A stretch of DNA of 64,000 nt from Aeromicrobium sp. Leaf350 (GTDB taxonomy: Bacteria; Actinomycetota; Actinomycetes; Propionibacteriales; Nocardioidaceae), in contig NZ_CAKASL010000003.1 in NCBI RefSeq assembly GCF_916858655.1, positions 682,001 to 746,000 of the forward strand. The letters run 5' to 3'. A model generated the notes under the pieces. It was not told where the DNA came from. It was given only the letters and a program-made list of their open reading frames with translations, and ran no database searches. A program made the position numbers and the translations under genes. Shown one piece after another: positions 28,301 through 38,335 of this stretch. Each line of letters starts with the position of its first letter. Position 1 is the stretch's first letter.

Positions 28301-28439
28301 CGGGGGCGAGCCGGCGTACCAGCGCCCGGCGGACCGTCGCCTGGGTGACTCCGGCGTCAAGACGCGTGAGGCGGCGTTGCTGCTCGATCCGGAGGCGCGC
28401 CTCGTCGGCGACGTCTACTCGGGTCCCGGCTGCGCGTGA
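19323..28439 (+). CDS. fas: Type I fatty acid synthase (single-chain FAS-I)
   Basis: About 3038 residues carry all FAS-I domains in the actinobacterial order. The acetyltransferase (GHSQG near residue 157) is followed by the enoyl reductase (LAGMTPTTVDAKI near 427, EGGQAGGHHSWEDLD near 580). The MaoC-like dehydratase follows (SGDHNPIH near 1218), then the malonyl/palmitoyl transferase (FPGQG near 1320, GHSVGEY near 1420). The acyl carrier domain is near 1766-1850, with the likely phosphopantetheine serine in CDGASSRRN. The ketoreductase follows (VVTGASPGSI near 2098), then the ketosynthase with Cys in ACATTAVS near 2688 and histidines in SKHDTSTAAND and LTGHAKGGAA. It makes C16-C24 acyl-CoAs in the cytoplasm. 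I chose GTG 19323 (AGGGG upstream); ATG 19275 lies inside the operator and at or before the probable transcript start. The stop overlaps acpS. Confidence 0.96.
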   Translation: MTTFDTPAHPVHARTPLTAPAGAASVRALIDDLRDEGSRFGVVLGGQGAAWLPTLASLVRDHGAGAELAELVARVEARLEPVAAELARVDARFTPLAWADALAAGESVDAGDAPAHPSDAELAVPALSVPGILLTQVAAIRAMRAWGIDTDRATAAAGHSQGALAVEVLRGRDEADVLVLARLAGIATQVVARRRGLTGSADAPVMVSVGDVVPGAVDEVLASLPGNRAVSGLRNGRRAVVVTGPSADVAAVLTAFERRAASEREAREKKQTGGAAFAPVVEPLGSAIAFHHPDLAEAAELAAGWAATLGLDPDWARDLTRVAFVDPVDWVGQLDGVLASGAEWLLDLGPAALAATVTAGEAGPRGVGIVSVTTRRGRRELTVPGAAPVRPTPWSSHLPTVVHLPDGTVRLETAFTRLTGKSPVLLAGMTPTTVDAKIVAAAANAGFWAELAGGGQVTAEIFHDRMAELDELLEPGRSFSFNSLLLDPYLWKLQLGQQRLVQRARAAGSPIDSVIVTAGVPELDEAVALVADLHEVGIEHVVFKPGTVRQIRQVLEIGKALAEAEAGTSGTSLIIQIEGGQAGGHHSWEDLDELLIATYSDLRSTPGVVVCVGGGIGTPEAASSYLTGEWARRHDLPLMPVDGVLVGTAGMAAAEATTSPQVKQLLVDTPGTAAWIGAGKAVRGMSSGRSQLGADIHEIDNTASRTGRLLDEVAGDADAVAARHDEIVVALDATAKPYFGDVAHMAYGAMLERFAALTTVPDSDGSATWIDVSFRDRFHELAQRAEARLVSADHGPVPTLFPEPVDVTDPAQALATLRAEHTTLDEVVLHPADTSFFLDVCRRPGKPVTFVPVIDADVRRWWRSDSLWQAHDARYGADAVCVIPGPVAVRGITRVDEPVAELLQRFEDETIDGLLAAGRSTCRVSGRRRDERAPGVLGLVLAAHDVLWAGRTVVNPVHRLGADGWSVTSDTRADHAPTGATLLAHADRAVLTVPVGNGRAVELPLDVPASTTLGAAPVVEVAAAAAAMTDLLRGAAGGSFPRPGGDSLVHAWSWDLVADHAGVTTPGTGSSDDLAEGFVPDVLVGLAWPTVFAELAAATTATGLPVVEGALDLVHLDHEIAVLEVPAEGDELSIAASVASVEDTEVGRVVTIDVQVRTGTTEVARLRERLAIRGRSGAGSLTDPQRGGGLVEDPRDTPRRSRSKVAVAAPVDMRAFAAVSGDHNPIHTSDAAALLAGLGSPIVHGMWVSALAQRAVGRPVEGWTARFLAPVRLGAALDVRVDRVALDRGSEVVEVTVRADGELAMAATARVVAPRTAYVFPGQGIQHAGMGMDGYQRSAAARDVWDRADAHTREVLGFSILTVVRDNPTLLVANGVAHRHPDGVLFLTQFTQVAMAVLGSAQTAELREAGAFVEGAVLAGHSVGEYNALAAVSGVIPLEAVVEVVFQRGSVMHTLVERDADGRSDYRLAAIRPSQIGLDDSTVGAYVDELAERTGEFLQIVNLNLRDSQYALAGSVRGLKALEADIAERRERFNGKGAFILVPGIDVPFHSRVLHGGVDDFRARLDELLPAEIDPDVLIGRYVPNLVPRPFSLGEAYVTEVAELVDPEGRGIGVLRTVLADFDTWSARPGALCRTLLIELLAWQFASPVRWIETQDLMFAPTDEGGLGVERLVEIGVGQSPTIANLAASTLKLPVGAHTRRRDTVQVLNVERDAAVVLASDEEPVVDDEPEVTDEAPSADAAPAAAAAPASGGPATQTAADLPFAASDATSVLIAWWTKLRPEQIGAADTIESLCDGASSRRNQLLLDLGGELSLGAIDGAAEADIPTLGSQVNGLARGYKPLGPVLSAAIGDHLKKVLGPTGKRPATISDRVTQTWGLGAGWAQHVLVRVALDTREGASVRGGQLGELTIGSAGDLDAAVDAAVAAVAAAHGTAVQMPSAGGGGGGTVDVEALGELTAHIAGPDGALASAARIVLDKLGLADVVDHAAQTEAEADDAAVLELVEKELGPDWATKVTPVFDTRRALLLDDRWASAREDLVRIAHGEDVSAEFTGTGEVVARQARFWAANATDPSIAARFEQIAADATATGSGPWSDEVAVVTGASPGSIASAVVGELLAGGATVVATTSSLNPSRLAAFRELYRSRARGGAALWVVPANMASFTDVDALASWVVTEQSDTSGPVATVVKPALTPTLLLPFAAGPVRGDLADAGPSNEIDMRILVWSVERLVGAFALEGRAHDIASRLHVVLPGSPNRGTFGGDGAYGEAKAALDAIVAKWRVEKRWSQRVTLVHALIGWVRGTGLMGGNDPLVAAVEAKGIRTWAPEEMAAALLEACTPRSRDEALRAPLVRDLTGGLAGADVDLPGLAASLGRPSADAAPEVATISALAPSPNAPRDVPAAPSWPELQATPEDLVVIVGAGELGPYGSSRTRFEAEVEDRLSAAGVAELAWSTGLIRWEKGTWIDVESDEDVAEADLVERYHDVVRERVGVREYADDTTITDHTVPLLASVFLDADLTFTVGSRAEAEAMKAGDPEHTRITPAEDGDWTVTRLAGTEIRVPRRMKLTRTVGGQIPTGFDPTVWGVPAEMVESVDRVALWNLVCTVDAFLSSGFNPTELMRWVHPAFVANTQGTGMGGMTSMQSLYIDTLLGEAKANDILQEALPNVIAAHVVQSYVGSYGAMVHPVAACATTAVSVEEGVDKIRLGKAQFVVAGGFDDLSAEGIIGFADMSATADTEVMRAKGLEDRYLSRANDRRRGGFVESQGGGTILLARGDVALAAGLPVLGVVAYAGSFADGVHTSIPAPGIGALAAGLGGAQSPLGRGLSALGLTHDDVALVSKHDTSTAANDPNESDLHERISAALGRDEGRPLYVVSQKTLTGHAKGGAAAFQLIGLCQVLEAGTIPPNRSLDCVDDVLAEHEHLVWLRKPLATSGLRAGLVTSLGFGHVAGLIALAHPAAFLATVPADQRAEYLTRAEARRLAGRRRLVEVMHGGEPAYQRPADRRLGDSGVKTREAALLLDPEARLVGDVYSGPGCA

Positions 28440-28846
28440 CCGTCCTCGGTGTGGGGGTGGACCTCGTCCACGTGCCCGGCTTCGCGGCTCAGCTCGCGCA
28501 GCCGGGCACGCGGTTTGCGGACGCCTTCACGCCGGGGGAGCGGGCCGACGCGGCGGAGCGGGCCGATCCGGACGCGTCGCTCGCGGCTCGCTGGGCGGCG
28601 AAGGAGGCGGTCGTGAAGGCCTGGTCGGCGGCGCTCTACGGTTCGCCGCCGGTGATGCCCGAGGGGGTGCACCGCCGGATCGAGGTCGTGGCCGACGCCT
28701 GGGGCCGCCCGGCCGTCCGCCTGCTCGGCGACGTCGCGGCCGCGGCCGCCTCGTCCCTCGGCGTCGGATCCGCGGACCTGACGTGGCACCTCAGCCTCTC
28801 CCACGACGCCGACTACGCGACCGCCTACGTCACCCTCACCACCTGA
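28436..28846 (+). CDS. acpS: Holo-[acyl-carrier-protein] synthase
   Basis: A 136-residue phosphopantetheinyl transferase that activates the carrier domain of FAS-I. The Mg-binding Asp is in GVGVDLVHV (residues 5-13) and the Glu in AARWAAKEAVVKAW near residue 55. The GTG start overlaps the fas stop (GTGA), so synthesis is coupled to fas as in mycobacteria. The gene ends at the first base of a large palindromic repeat that separates it from the convergent tetR. Confidence 0.95.
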   Translation: MTVLGVGVDLVHVPGFAAQLAQPGTRFADAFTPGERADAAERADPDASLAARWAAKEAVVKAWSAALYGSPPVMPEGVHRRIEVVADAWGRPAVRLLGDVAAAAASSLGVGSADLTWHLSLSHDADYATAYVTLTT

Positions 28847-28989
28847 CCCCTCGCGAGAGACTTTGTTACCGCTGACGAGAGACCTTGTTGGTGGTCACGA
28901 GCGACCTTGTTGGTGCACAGGAGCGACGAACCCTCTCCTGTCCACCAACCACCTCACTCGCGAGGGGTAACAAAGTCTCTCGCGAGGGG
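28847..28989. repeat. Large palindrome built from 22-bp tandem units
   Basis: The ends 28847-28870 and 28966-28989 are perfect 24-bp reverse complements. Within the left half, GAGAGAC/GAGCGAC motifs start at 28855, 28877 and 28899, an exact 22-bp period. The right half mirrors parts of these units (CCACCAACCACC against GGTGGT segments). It starts at the acpS stop codon and ends six bases before the tetR stop. A related array is at 53264-53330. Confidence 0.85.
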
Positions 28990-28994
28990 TACGG

Positions 28995-29609
28995 TCAGGC
29001 CTCGGCGGCGAGGAGGTAGGCGGCGAGGAGGCGCTTGAGCTCGATGACGGCCTCGGCGTGCTCCTGGCCGTCGCGGATCGAGAAGTTCAGCATCGAGTAG
29101 GCGACGTGGACGATGACCTCGGCCATGATGCGTCGCCGCTCGCGCGGCGTGCCCGGGGTCAGCGGAGCCAGGGCACCGGCGACGGCCGCAGCGAGGTCAC
29201 GCTCGGTGACCGCCGCGGTGGCCCGCGTCGCGGGCGTCGACTGCACGGCGTGCCACACGGCCCGGCGCGACGGGTCGGCCGCCCAGAGGGCCGCGATGTG
29301 GTCGAGCACCTTGTCGAGGAACCGCAGCCAGTCGAGCGAGGGGATCTGGGCCGCGAACGTCGCCAGCTCCGAGCGCACCGCGACCGCGTCCTGCCGGTCG
29401 AGCTCGCACACGATGACGTACTTGTTCGCGAAGAACTGGTAGAGCGTCCCGATGGGCAGCTCGGCCCGGTGCGCGACCTCCTCGCACGTGAACGACTCGA
29501 ACCCGACCTCCAGCAGGAGCTCGCGCGAGACCGCCAGAAGAAGGTCGAACTTCTTCTGGGAACGCTCCTGCGTCGGGCGCTTGCGTGGCTCGAGGATCTC
29601 GACGGTCAC
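28995..29609 (-). CDS. TetR-family regulator at the end of the fabG/APH operon
   Basis: A 204-residue repressor. The DNA-binding domain is at residues 12-60 (QKKFDLLLAVSRELLLEVG, then ELPIGTLYQFFANKYVIVC). It is the last gene of a minus-strand group (SDR, phosphotransferase, TetR), but a minus-strand TAGGGT box at 29617-29622, seven bases before its GTG, suggests its own leaderless promoter. Its place immediately after fas-acpS makes it one candidate for the protein that binds the TGAGG-N4-CCTCA sites. The CTAAGC-type operator is another possible target. The sequence alone does not decide. Confidence 0.85.
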   Translation of the reverse strand: MTVEILEPRKRPTQERSQKKFDLLLAVSRELLLEVGFESFTCEEVAHRAELPIGTLYQFFANKYVIVCELDRQDAVAVRSELATFAAQIPSLDWLRFLDKVLDHIAALWAADPSRRAVWHAVQSTPATRATAAVTERDLAAAVAGALAPLTPGTPRERRRIMAEVIVHVAYSMLNFSIRDGQEHAEAVIELKRLLAAYLLAAEA

Positions 29610-29612
29610 GCG

Positions 29613-30632
29613 TCACACCCTAGTGGCCTCCAGCCCCTCGGCCACGAGAACGGCCACGGCGTCGCCGAGCCCGTCGAAGCCGCCGCCAACCGTCTGGCCC
29701 TGGCTGTGGCGGAAGTAGATGCCCTCGAGGATGACCGAGAGCTTGAAGAACGCGAGCCCCACGTGGAAGCCCATCGCGCCGAGATCGCGGCCCGAGACGC
29801 TGGCGTAGCGCTCCAGCACCTCCTCGGGCGTCGGGTACCCGGGGGCGAGGGGCGCATCGGTCACGGTGCTCCCGCCGTCCGCCGCCGACATCTTCTGGTA
29901 CGCCAGCATCAGCGCCACGTCGGTCAGCGGGTCGCCGAGCGTGCTCATCTCCCAGTCGAGCACCGCGGTGATGCGGTCGTCGGTGTCGACGAGGGCGTTG
30001 TCGAGTCGGTAGTCGCCGTGCACGATCGTGGCCCCCGAGTGCGTCGGGAGCTGGCGCTCGAGCTGCGCCGCGAGCTCGTCGATGCCGGGGATGTCGCGGC
30101 TGCGCGAGGAGTCGAGCTGCTTGCGCCACCGACGCAGCTGTCGCTCCAGGTAGCCGTCAGGACGACCGAAGTCGCCCAGGCCCACCGAGGCGGGATCGAC
30201 CGCGTGCAGCTCGACGAGGGTGTCGACGAGCCGGTCCGCGATCGCGCGCGTGCGCTCGGGACCGAGCTCGGTGAGCTGCGAGGCACGCGAGTACGGCGTG
30301 CCCGGCACGGACGCCATGACGTAGAACGGAGCGCCGGTGACCTCGGGGTCCTCGCAGTGCGCGTGCACCACCGGGACCGGCACGGCGGTGCCTGCGAGCG
30401 CCGCCATGACGCGGTACTCGCGCCCCATGTCGTGCGCGGTCGCGAGCACGTGGCCGAGCGGGGGGCGCCGCACGACGACCTCGGTCGTCCCGTCGGAGAC
30501 CCGGTACGTCAGGTTCGACTTGCCGCCCGTGATGAGCGAGGCCGTGAGCGGCTCGCCCAGGAGGCCGGGGACCTCCCGGGCGAGCCAGGCGCCGACGGCG
30601 TCGAGGTCGAGGCCGTCGACTGCGTCCGTCAT
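29613..30632 (-). CDS. Aminoglycoside phosphotransferase-fold protein (ACAD10/FadE36-like)
   Basis: A 339-residue APH-fold kinase-like protein. The catalytic loop is TIVHGDYRLDNAL near residue 202 and the metal-binding AVLDWEMSTLGDPLTDVALM is near residue 222. The N-terminal lobe includes GGKSNLTYRVSDG. Proteins of this branch are encoded beside acyl-CoA dehydrogenases and fused to them in animal ACAD10/11, where they phosphorylate 4-hydroxyacyl-CoA. A similar role in hydroxy-fatty-acid breakdown is likely, rather than antibiotic resistance. It lies four bases after the FabG-like gene and directly before tetR. Confidence 0.88.
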   Translation of the reverse strand: MTDAVDGLDLDAVGAWLAREVPGLLGEPLTASLITGGKSNLTYRVSDGTTEVVVRRPPLGHVLATAHDMGREYRVMAALAGTAVPVPVVHAHCEDPEVTGAPFYVMASVPGTPYSRASQLTELGPERTRAIADRLVDTLVELHAVDPASVGLGDFGRPDGYLERQLRRWRKQLDSSRSRDIPGIDELAAQLERQLPTHSGATIVHGDYRLDNALVDTDDRITAVLDWEMSTLGDPLTDVALMLAYQKMSAADGGSTVTDAPLAPGYPTPEEVLERYASVSGRDLGAMGFHVGLAFFKLSVILEGIYFRHSQGQTVGGGFDGLGDAVAVLVAEGLEATRV

Positions 30633-30636
30633 CGAC

Positions 30637-31392
30637 TCAGTCCTTCGGTCCGCCGGCGACGTAGATGACCTGGCCGGAGACGAAGCCCGCGCCCTCGCTC
30701 ACGAGGAACGAGACGGTGTGGGCGATGTCCTCCGGCTGGCCGACACGGGCCACGGGGATCTGCTCGGCGTTGAACTTGATGAAGTCGTCGAACGGCACGC
30801 CGATGCGCTCCGCGGTGGACGCCGTCATGTCGGTCTGGATGAAGCCGGGGGCCACGGCGTTGGCGGTGACGCCGTACTTGCCGAGCTCGATCGCGAGGGT
30901 CTTGGTGTAGCCCTGCAGGCCGGCCTTGGCGGCGGAGTAGTTCGCCTGGCCGCGGTTGCCCTGGGCCGAGGTCGACGACAGGTTGACGATGCGGCCGAAC
31001 TTGGCCTCCGTCATGTACTTCTGCGCCGCCTTGACGGTGTTGAACGAGCCGCGCAGGTGCACGGCCATGACCAAGTCCCAGTCCTCGACGGTCATCTTGA
31101 AGAGCAGGTTGTCGCGGATGATGCCGGCGTTGTTGACGATGACGGTCGGGGCGCCCAGCTCCTCGGCGACCTTCGCGACGGCGGCGTCGACGCTGGCCGG
31201 GTCGCTGACGTCGGCCCCGACGGCGAGGGCCGTGCCACCGGCAGCGGTGATGGCGTCGACGACGGGCTGCGTGCGGTCGGCGTCGAGGTCGAGCACGGCC
31301 ACCTGCAGGCCGTCGGCGGCGAGGCGCTGGGCCGTCGCGGCGCCGATGCCCTGGGCGGCGCCGGTCACGATCGCGGTTCGGGTCTCGGTCAC
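30637..31392 (-). CDS. 3-oxoacyl-ACP/acyl-CoA reductase, FabG-like SDR
   Basis: A 251-residue short-chain dehydrogenase: TGAAQGIG near residue 10, VNNAGII near residue 89, active-site Ser in NLSSTSAQGN and Tyr-Lys in ANYSAAKAGL near residue 155, ending SGQVIYVAGGPKD. AGGAG stands six bases before GTG 31392, so the longer frame to 31455, which would cross the operator, is rejected. First gene of the minus-strand operon with the phosphotransferase. The 16-bp CTAAGC-type palindrome lies 33 bases upstream, so the operon is probably under the same TetR as the beta-oxidation genes. Confidence 0.92.
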   Translation of the reverse strand: MTETRTAIVTGAAQGIGAATAQRLAADGLQVAVLDLDADRTQPVVDAITAAGGTALAVGADVSDPASVDAAVAKVAEELGAPTVIVNNAGIIRDNLLFKMTVEDWDLVMAVHLRGSFNTVKAAQKYMTEAKFGRIVNLSSTSAQGNRGQANYSAAKAGLQGYTKTLAIELGKYGVTANAVAPGFIQTDMTASTAERIGVPFDDFIKFNAEQIPVARVGQPEDIAHTVSFLVSEGAGFVSGQVIYVAGGPKD

Positions 31393-31424
31393 GAGTTCTC
31401 CTTGCGGGAAGAGGTCGGGTCTGG

Positions 31425-31440
31425 CTAAGCGCTTGCTTAG
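31425..31440. promoter_or_regulatory. TetR operator CTAAGCGCTTGCTTAG
   Basis: The exact reverse complement of the site at 15894-15909, extended by one matching base on each side (31424-31441). It precedes the fabG-like operon. Confidence 0.75.
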
Positions 31441-31516
31441 CGACGTCCCCAGCACGGTAGCGCATCGCTTCCGGCAGGGGGAGGGGGCACGTGACGCGCA
31501 CCACGCGGAAGAAACA

Positions 31517-31560
31517 TGAGGAGATCCTCACGTTGGGTGCTAGAGTTGAGGAGAACCTCA
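31517..31560. promoter_or_regulatory. Paired TGAGG-type operators at the carboxyltransferase promoter
   Basis: TGAGGAGATCCTCA (31517-31530) and TGAGGAGAACCTCA (31547-31560) have centres 30 bp apart. A -10 box TAGAGT (31541-31546) lies between them. The flanking GAAACA before the first site and TGTTTT after the second are also shared with the fas promoter. Confidence 0.75.
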
Positions 31561-31590
31561 TGTTTTACCCACCAGCTTGTGGAGGCCACG

Positions 31591-33077
<1,487 letters not shown>

Positions 33078-33081
<4 letters not shown>

Positions 33082-33305
33082 TCGCCGCCCGCGCCGACAT
33101 CGTCGCCAACGTCTGGAAGATCGTCGTGCGCGAGGGAGACCCCGTGAACGCGGGCGACGAGCTCGCGGTGCTGGAGTCGATGAAGATGGAGATCCCCGTC
33201 ATCGCTCCGTCAGGCGGATACGTGGTCCGGATCCCGGTCGACGAGGGTCAGATCGTCCAGGAGGGCGACGTCGTCGTCGAGATCGACGGAACACCCGGCG
33301 TCTGA
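33078..33305 (+). CDS. Small biotin carboxyl carrier protein
   Basis: A 75-residue biotinyl domain. The biotinylated lysine is in LESMKMEIPV near residue 35, flanked by the paired beta-strand hammerhead (ANVWKIVVREGDPV and GYVVRIPVDEGQIVQEGD). It has no N-terminal extension, so it is close to the minimal domain. The GTG overlaps the carboxyltransferase stop, implying equal synthesis. It likely carries CO2 between a biotin carboxylase encoded elsewhere and the preceding subunit. Confidence 0.92.
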
Positions 33306-33336
33306 GCCGTCCGCTCGTCGCTGGCATGATCGCCCG

Positions 33337-34071
33337 GTGACGCGCTACCGCCTGCCGATGCGCTGGGCCGACCTGGACCAGCTGAACCACGTCAACAACG
33401 TCGTGTACCTGGCGTACGCGGCCGAGGCCCGCGCCGCGCTGGTCGAGGACGGCACGCTCGACGCAGCCCTCGAGCCGGTCTCGATCGGCATCGACTTCGT
33501 GCGTCCCATGCCGTTGTCGAGGCGCTCCGTCCTGGTCGACCAGCGGCTCGACGGCGACGTCCTCGAGCAGGAGATCCTCCAGGACGTCGATCGGTCGGCC
33601 GACCCGGAGCAGCAGGGCGAGCCGGTGCTCCACGCCCGCGTCCGCACCAGGCTCGGGACCCGCACGGACCTCGGCGCGCCCCAGGTCTCGGGCACCTCGG
33701 CCCCGTTCCGCGGCCGACGCGGCGACGTCGACGCGTCAGGCCGCGTCGACCCGGTCCGCGTGTTCGAGTACTTCCAGGAGGCGCGGATCATCTGGATGTC
33801 GCGCGCGGGCACGGTGCGCGAGCTCGGCCACGTCGTGGTGGCCCACCTCGAGGTCGAGTACGCACCGCCGGTCCCGTGGCGCCGGGAGCCGTGGGAGATG
33901 ACGGTCGGCGTCACCAGCCTGGGGAGCAAGTCGCTCACGGTGGTCTGCGAGTGGCGCGACGGTGACACGGTGCTGGCCCGCAACAGCGCGGTCCTGGTCG
34001 CCTTCGACGTCGAGACCCAGGCGGCCCGGTCGCTGACCACGGCCGAGCGCACCTACCTCGAGAGCCTCTAG
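33337..34071 (+). CDS. Double hot-dog acyl-CoA thioesterase
   Basis: A 244-residue protein with two 4HBT hot-dog domains: [18 protein letters not shown] at residues 8-25 and the second from about residue 125 ([20 protein letters not shown]). Both keep the family's acidic/asparagine active-site positions, though the second lacks the HVNN core. It should hydrolyse acyl-CoA to free acid. It lies 31 bases after the biotin carrier gene. A CATGAT box six bases before GTG 33337 suggests its own start. It converges on glbO. Confidence 0.88.
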   Translation: MTRYRLPMRWADLDQLNHVNNVVYLAYAAEARAALVEDGTLDAALEPVSIGIDFVRPMPLSRRSVLVDQRLDGDVLEQEILQDVDRSADPEQQGEPVLHARVRTRLGTRTDLGAPQVSGTSAPFRGRRGDVDASGRVDPVRVFEYFQEARIIWMSRAGTVRELGHVVVAHLEVEYAPPVPWRREPWEMTVGVTSLGSKSLTVVCEWRDGDTVLARNSAVLVAFDVETQAARSLTTAERTYLESL

Positions 34072-34084
34072 CCCGAGATCTGGC

Positions 34085-34477
34085 TCAGCCGGGCGTGTTG
34101 ATCATGAACTGCGCGGCGTGCTGGGCGTATTCCCAGAAGCGGGCGTCCTGCTCCGGCGTGAGGGCAGCGGCGTCGAGCCCGTCGCGGAAGTGCGCGAGCC
34201 AGGCGTCCTTCGCCGCCGGCGTGACCTCGAACGGGGCGTGCCGCATGCGCAGCCGGGGATGGCCGCGCTGCTCGCTGTAGGTCGTGGGTCCGCCCCAGTA
34301 CTGCTCGAGGAACTGCGTGAACCGCTCCGCGGCCGGGCCCAGGTCGGCCTCGGGATACATCGGCCGCAGCAGCGGGTCGGTCGCGACGCCGGAGTAGAAG
34401 ACGTGCACGATCTTCTCGATCGTGGCGCGTCCGCCGATCTCGTCGTAGAAGGTGGGCGCGGCGCCGGAGGTCGTCAC
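34085..34477 (-). CDS. glbO: Truncated haemoglobin, group II (GlbO)
   Basis: A 130-residue 2/2 globin: FYDEIGGRATIEKIVHVFYS at residues 10-29, the heme-contact FLEQYWGGPTTYSEQRGHPR near residue 60, and RHAPFEVTPAAKDAWLAHF with the proximal histidine near residue 81. The pattern matches actinobacterial trHbO, which binds O2 and handles peroxides at the membrane. GTG 34477 overlaps the stop of the upstream mscS (GTGA), so they form one operon. A longer in-frame extension runs into mscS and is not used. Confidence 0.94.
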   Translation of the reverse strand: MTTSGAAPTFYDEIGGRATIEKIVHVFYSGVATDPLLRPMYPEADLGPAAERFTQFLEQYWGGPTTYSEQRGHPRLRMRHAPFEVTPAAKDAWLAHFRDGLDAAALTPEQDARFWEYAQHAAQFMINTPG

Positions 34478-35385
34478 TGCTGGTCCTCGACGGTGGTCTG
34501 GAACGAGGTCGGGATGCGGATGCCGGCCTCGTCGAAGCTCGCCTTGATGCGCTGACGCATCGTCCGCGCGACGGTCCACTGCTCGAGCGGCGCGGTCTTC
34601 AGCACGACGCGGACGACCGCGCCGTCCTTGTCGAACCGCTCGACGCCCCACACCTCGGGCTCCTCGATGATGATGCCCTTGAGCGCGGGCTCCTCGTAGA
34701 GCGTGTGGGCGACGTCGGCGAGGACCCGCTGCACCTGTGCGAGGTCGGCGTCGTAGGAGACCGTCACGTCGAGCACCGTGCGGGCCCAGTTCTGCGACTG
34801 GTTTCCCACGCGCAGCACCTCGCCGTTGCGGACGTACCAGACCGTGCCGTTGACGTCGCGCAGCCGCGTGACCCGCAGGCCCACGGCCTCGACGGTGCCG
34901 GCGGCCTCGCCCATGTCGACGACGTCACCGACGCCGAACTGGTCCTCCATGATCATGAAGATGCCGGCCAGGAAGTCCTTGACCAACGTCTGCGCGCCGA
35001 AGCCGAGGGCGACGCCGAGGATGCCCGCGCCGGTGAGCAGAGGAGCGATGTTGACGCCCACCTGGTCCAGGATCATCACGAAGGCGATGCCGATGATGAT
35101 CATCGTGGCGATCGACCCGAGCAGGTCGCCCATCGCCGAGGCGCGCTGGCGACGGCGCTCGGAGGCGCCCGGACGCAGGTCGGCGAGCATCTCGCCCGCC
35201 TTGGAGTTGGCGAGCACGCCGGGAACGGTGCCCTGGCTGGCGCGGCGCACGATGCGCCCGATGAATCGCTTGACGATCCATCGCACCAGGAGGGCGACGG
35301 CGACGATGATCAGGACGCCCGCGGGGCGTTCGACGAGGTACTCGTAGAGCTTTCCGTCGGGCAACGACAGGTCGAGGTCCGGCAT
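34474..35385 (-). CDS. Small-conductance mechanosensitive ion channel (MscS family)
   Basis: A 303-residue membrane protein. Helices are at about residues 20-40, 82-102 and 108-130, the third (pore) helix being GILGVALGFGAQTLVKDF near residue 117, typical of MscS. The beta domain (GDVVDMGEAAGTVEAVGLRV) and the C-terminal cytoplasmic vestibule follow. It releases solutes on hypo-osmotic shock. ATG 35385 is seven bases from a minus-strand TACGCT box (35393-35398). It is divergent from a small membrane protein and overlaps glbO downstream. Confidence 0.92.
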   Translation of the reverse strand: MPDLDLSLPDGKLYEYLVERPAGVLIIVAVALLVRWIVKRFIGRIVRRASQGTVPGVLANSKAGEMLADLRPGASERRRQRASAMGDLLGSIATMIIIGIAFVMILDQVGVNIAPLLTGAGILGVALGFGAQTLVKDFLAGIFMIMEDQFGVGDVVDMGEAAGTVEAVGLRVTRLRDVNGTVWYVRNGEVLRVGNQSQNWARTVLDVTVSYDADLAQVQRVLADVAHTLYEEPALKGIIIEEPEVWGVERFDKDGAVVRVVLKTAPLEQWTVARTMRQRIKASFDEAGIRIPTSFQTTVEDQQ

Positions 35386-35418
35386 GTCCTCCAGCGTACG
35401 GGCCGGTACGATGAGGGC
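35386..35418. promoter_or_regulatory. Compact divergent leaderless promoter pair
   Basis: Only 33 bases separate two ATG starts. TACGCT (minus strand, 35393-35398) serves mscS and TACGAT (35407-35412) the small membrane gene. The two -10 boxes are eight bases apart, so simultaneous firing is sterically impossible. Confidence 0.6.
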
Positions 35419-35691
35419 ATGTCGACCCCCGCGCGCCTGTTCGCCCTCGTCTCGTCCGTGCTCACGATGCTGGTCGTCGCGCCGGCCGCCGCCATGGCTG
35501 ACACCCCCATCACCTGGGAGCAGGAGGAGGGCCTGGGCTGGCTCGGCTACTCGGTGCTGCTCGTCGGCATCCCGGTCGGCCTGATCGTCGTCATCTGGGT
35601 CCTCACGTCGCTGCTGTCGCGCAACAACTACGTGCCGCCGGCCCCGGGCAACGAGGTCCACGTCTCGACGGGCGACGTCGACCACCACTGA
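35419..35691 (+). CDS. Small secreted-type membrane protein of unknown function
   Basis: A 90-residue protein I do not recognise. Residues 1-27 look like a cleavable signal peptide (LFALVSSVLTMLVVAPAAAMA). A second helix spans about residues 43-66 (LGYSVLLVGIPVGLIVVIWV), and the tail is polar and His/Asp-rich. The mature part would be anchored by the single helix with a short cytoplasmic end. Divergent from mscS with a shared promoter region, followed by a strong terminator, so it is a single-gene unit. Confidence 0.72.
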   Translation: MSTPARLFALVSSVLTMLVVAPAAAMADTPITWEQEEGLGWLGYSVLLVGIPVGLIVVIWVLTSLLSRNNYVPPAPGNEVHVSTGDVDHH

Positions 35692-35698
35692 GCCACAC

Positions 35699-35746
35699 CA
35701 CGCAGAAGGGCCGCCGGAGGATCCCCTCCAGCGGCCCTTCTGCGTG
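35699..35746. terminator. Bidirectional hairpin terminator between the small membrane gene and pepN
   Basis: A 16-bp perfect stem (35699-35714 with 35731-35746) with a 16-base loop. It separates two convergent genes and would serve both. Confidence 0.85.
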
Positions 35747-35758
35747 CGGGGCGGTGCG

Positions 35759-38287
<2,529 letters not shown>

Positions 38288-38335
38288 GCGGTCCACTCTG
38301 TCACCGGTCGCGCCGTGCAACATCTTCGGGCGGCG

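Noticed and set aside
29613..30632. An aminoglycoside resistance gene
   Set aside because: The APH-fold protein is of the ACAD10/11-like branch and sits in a fatty acid operon, so a role in acyl-CoA metabolism is more likely.
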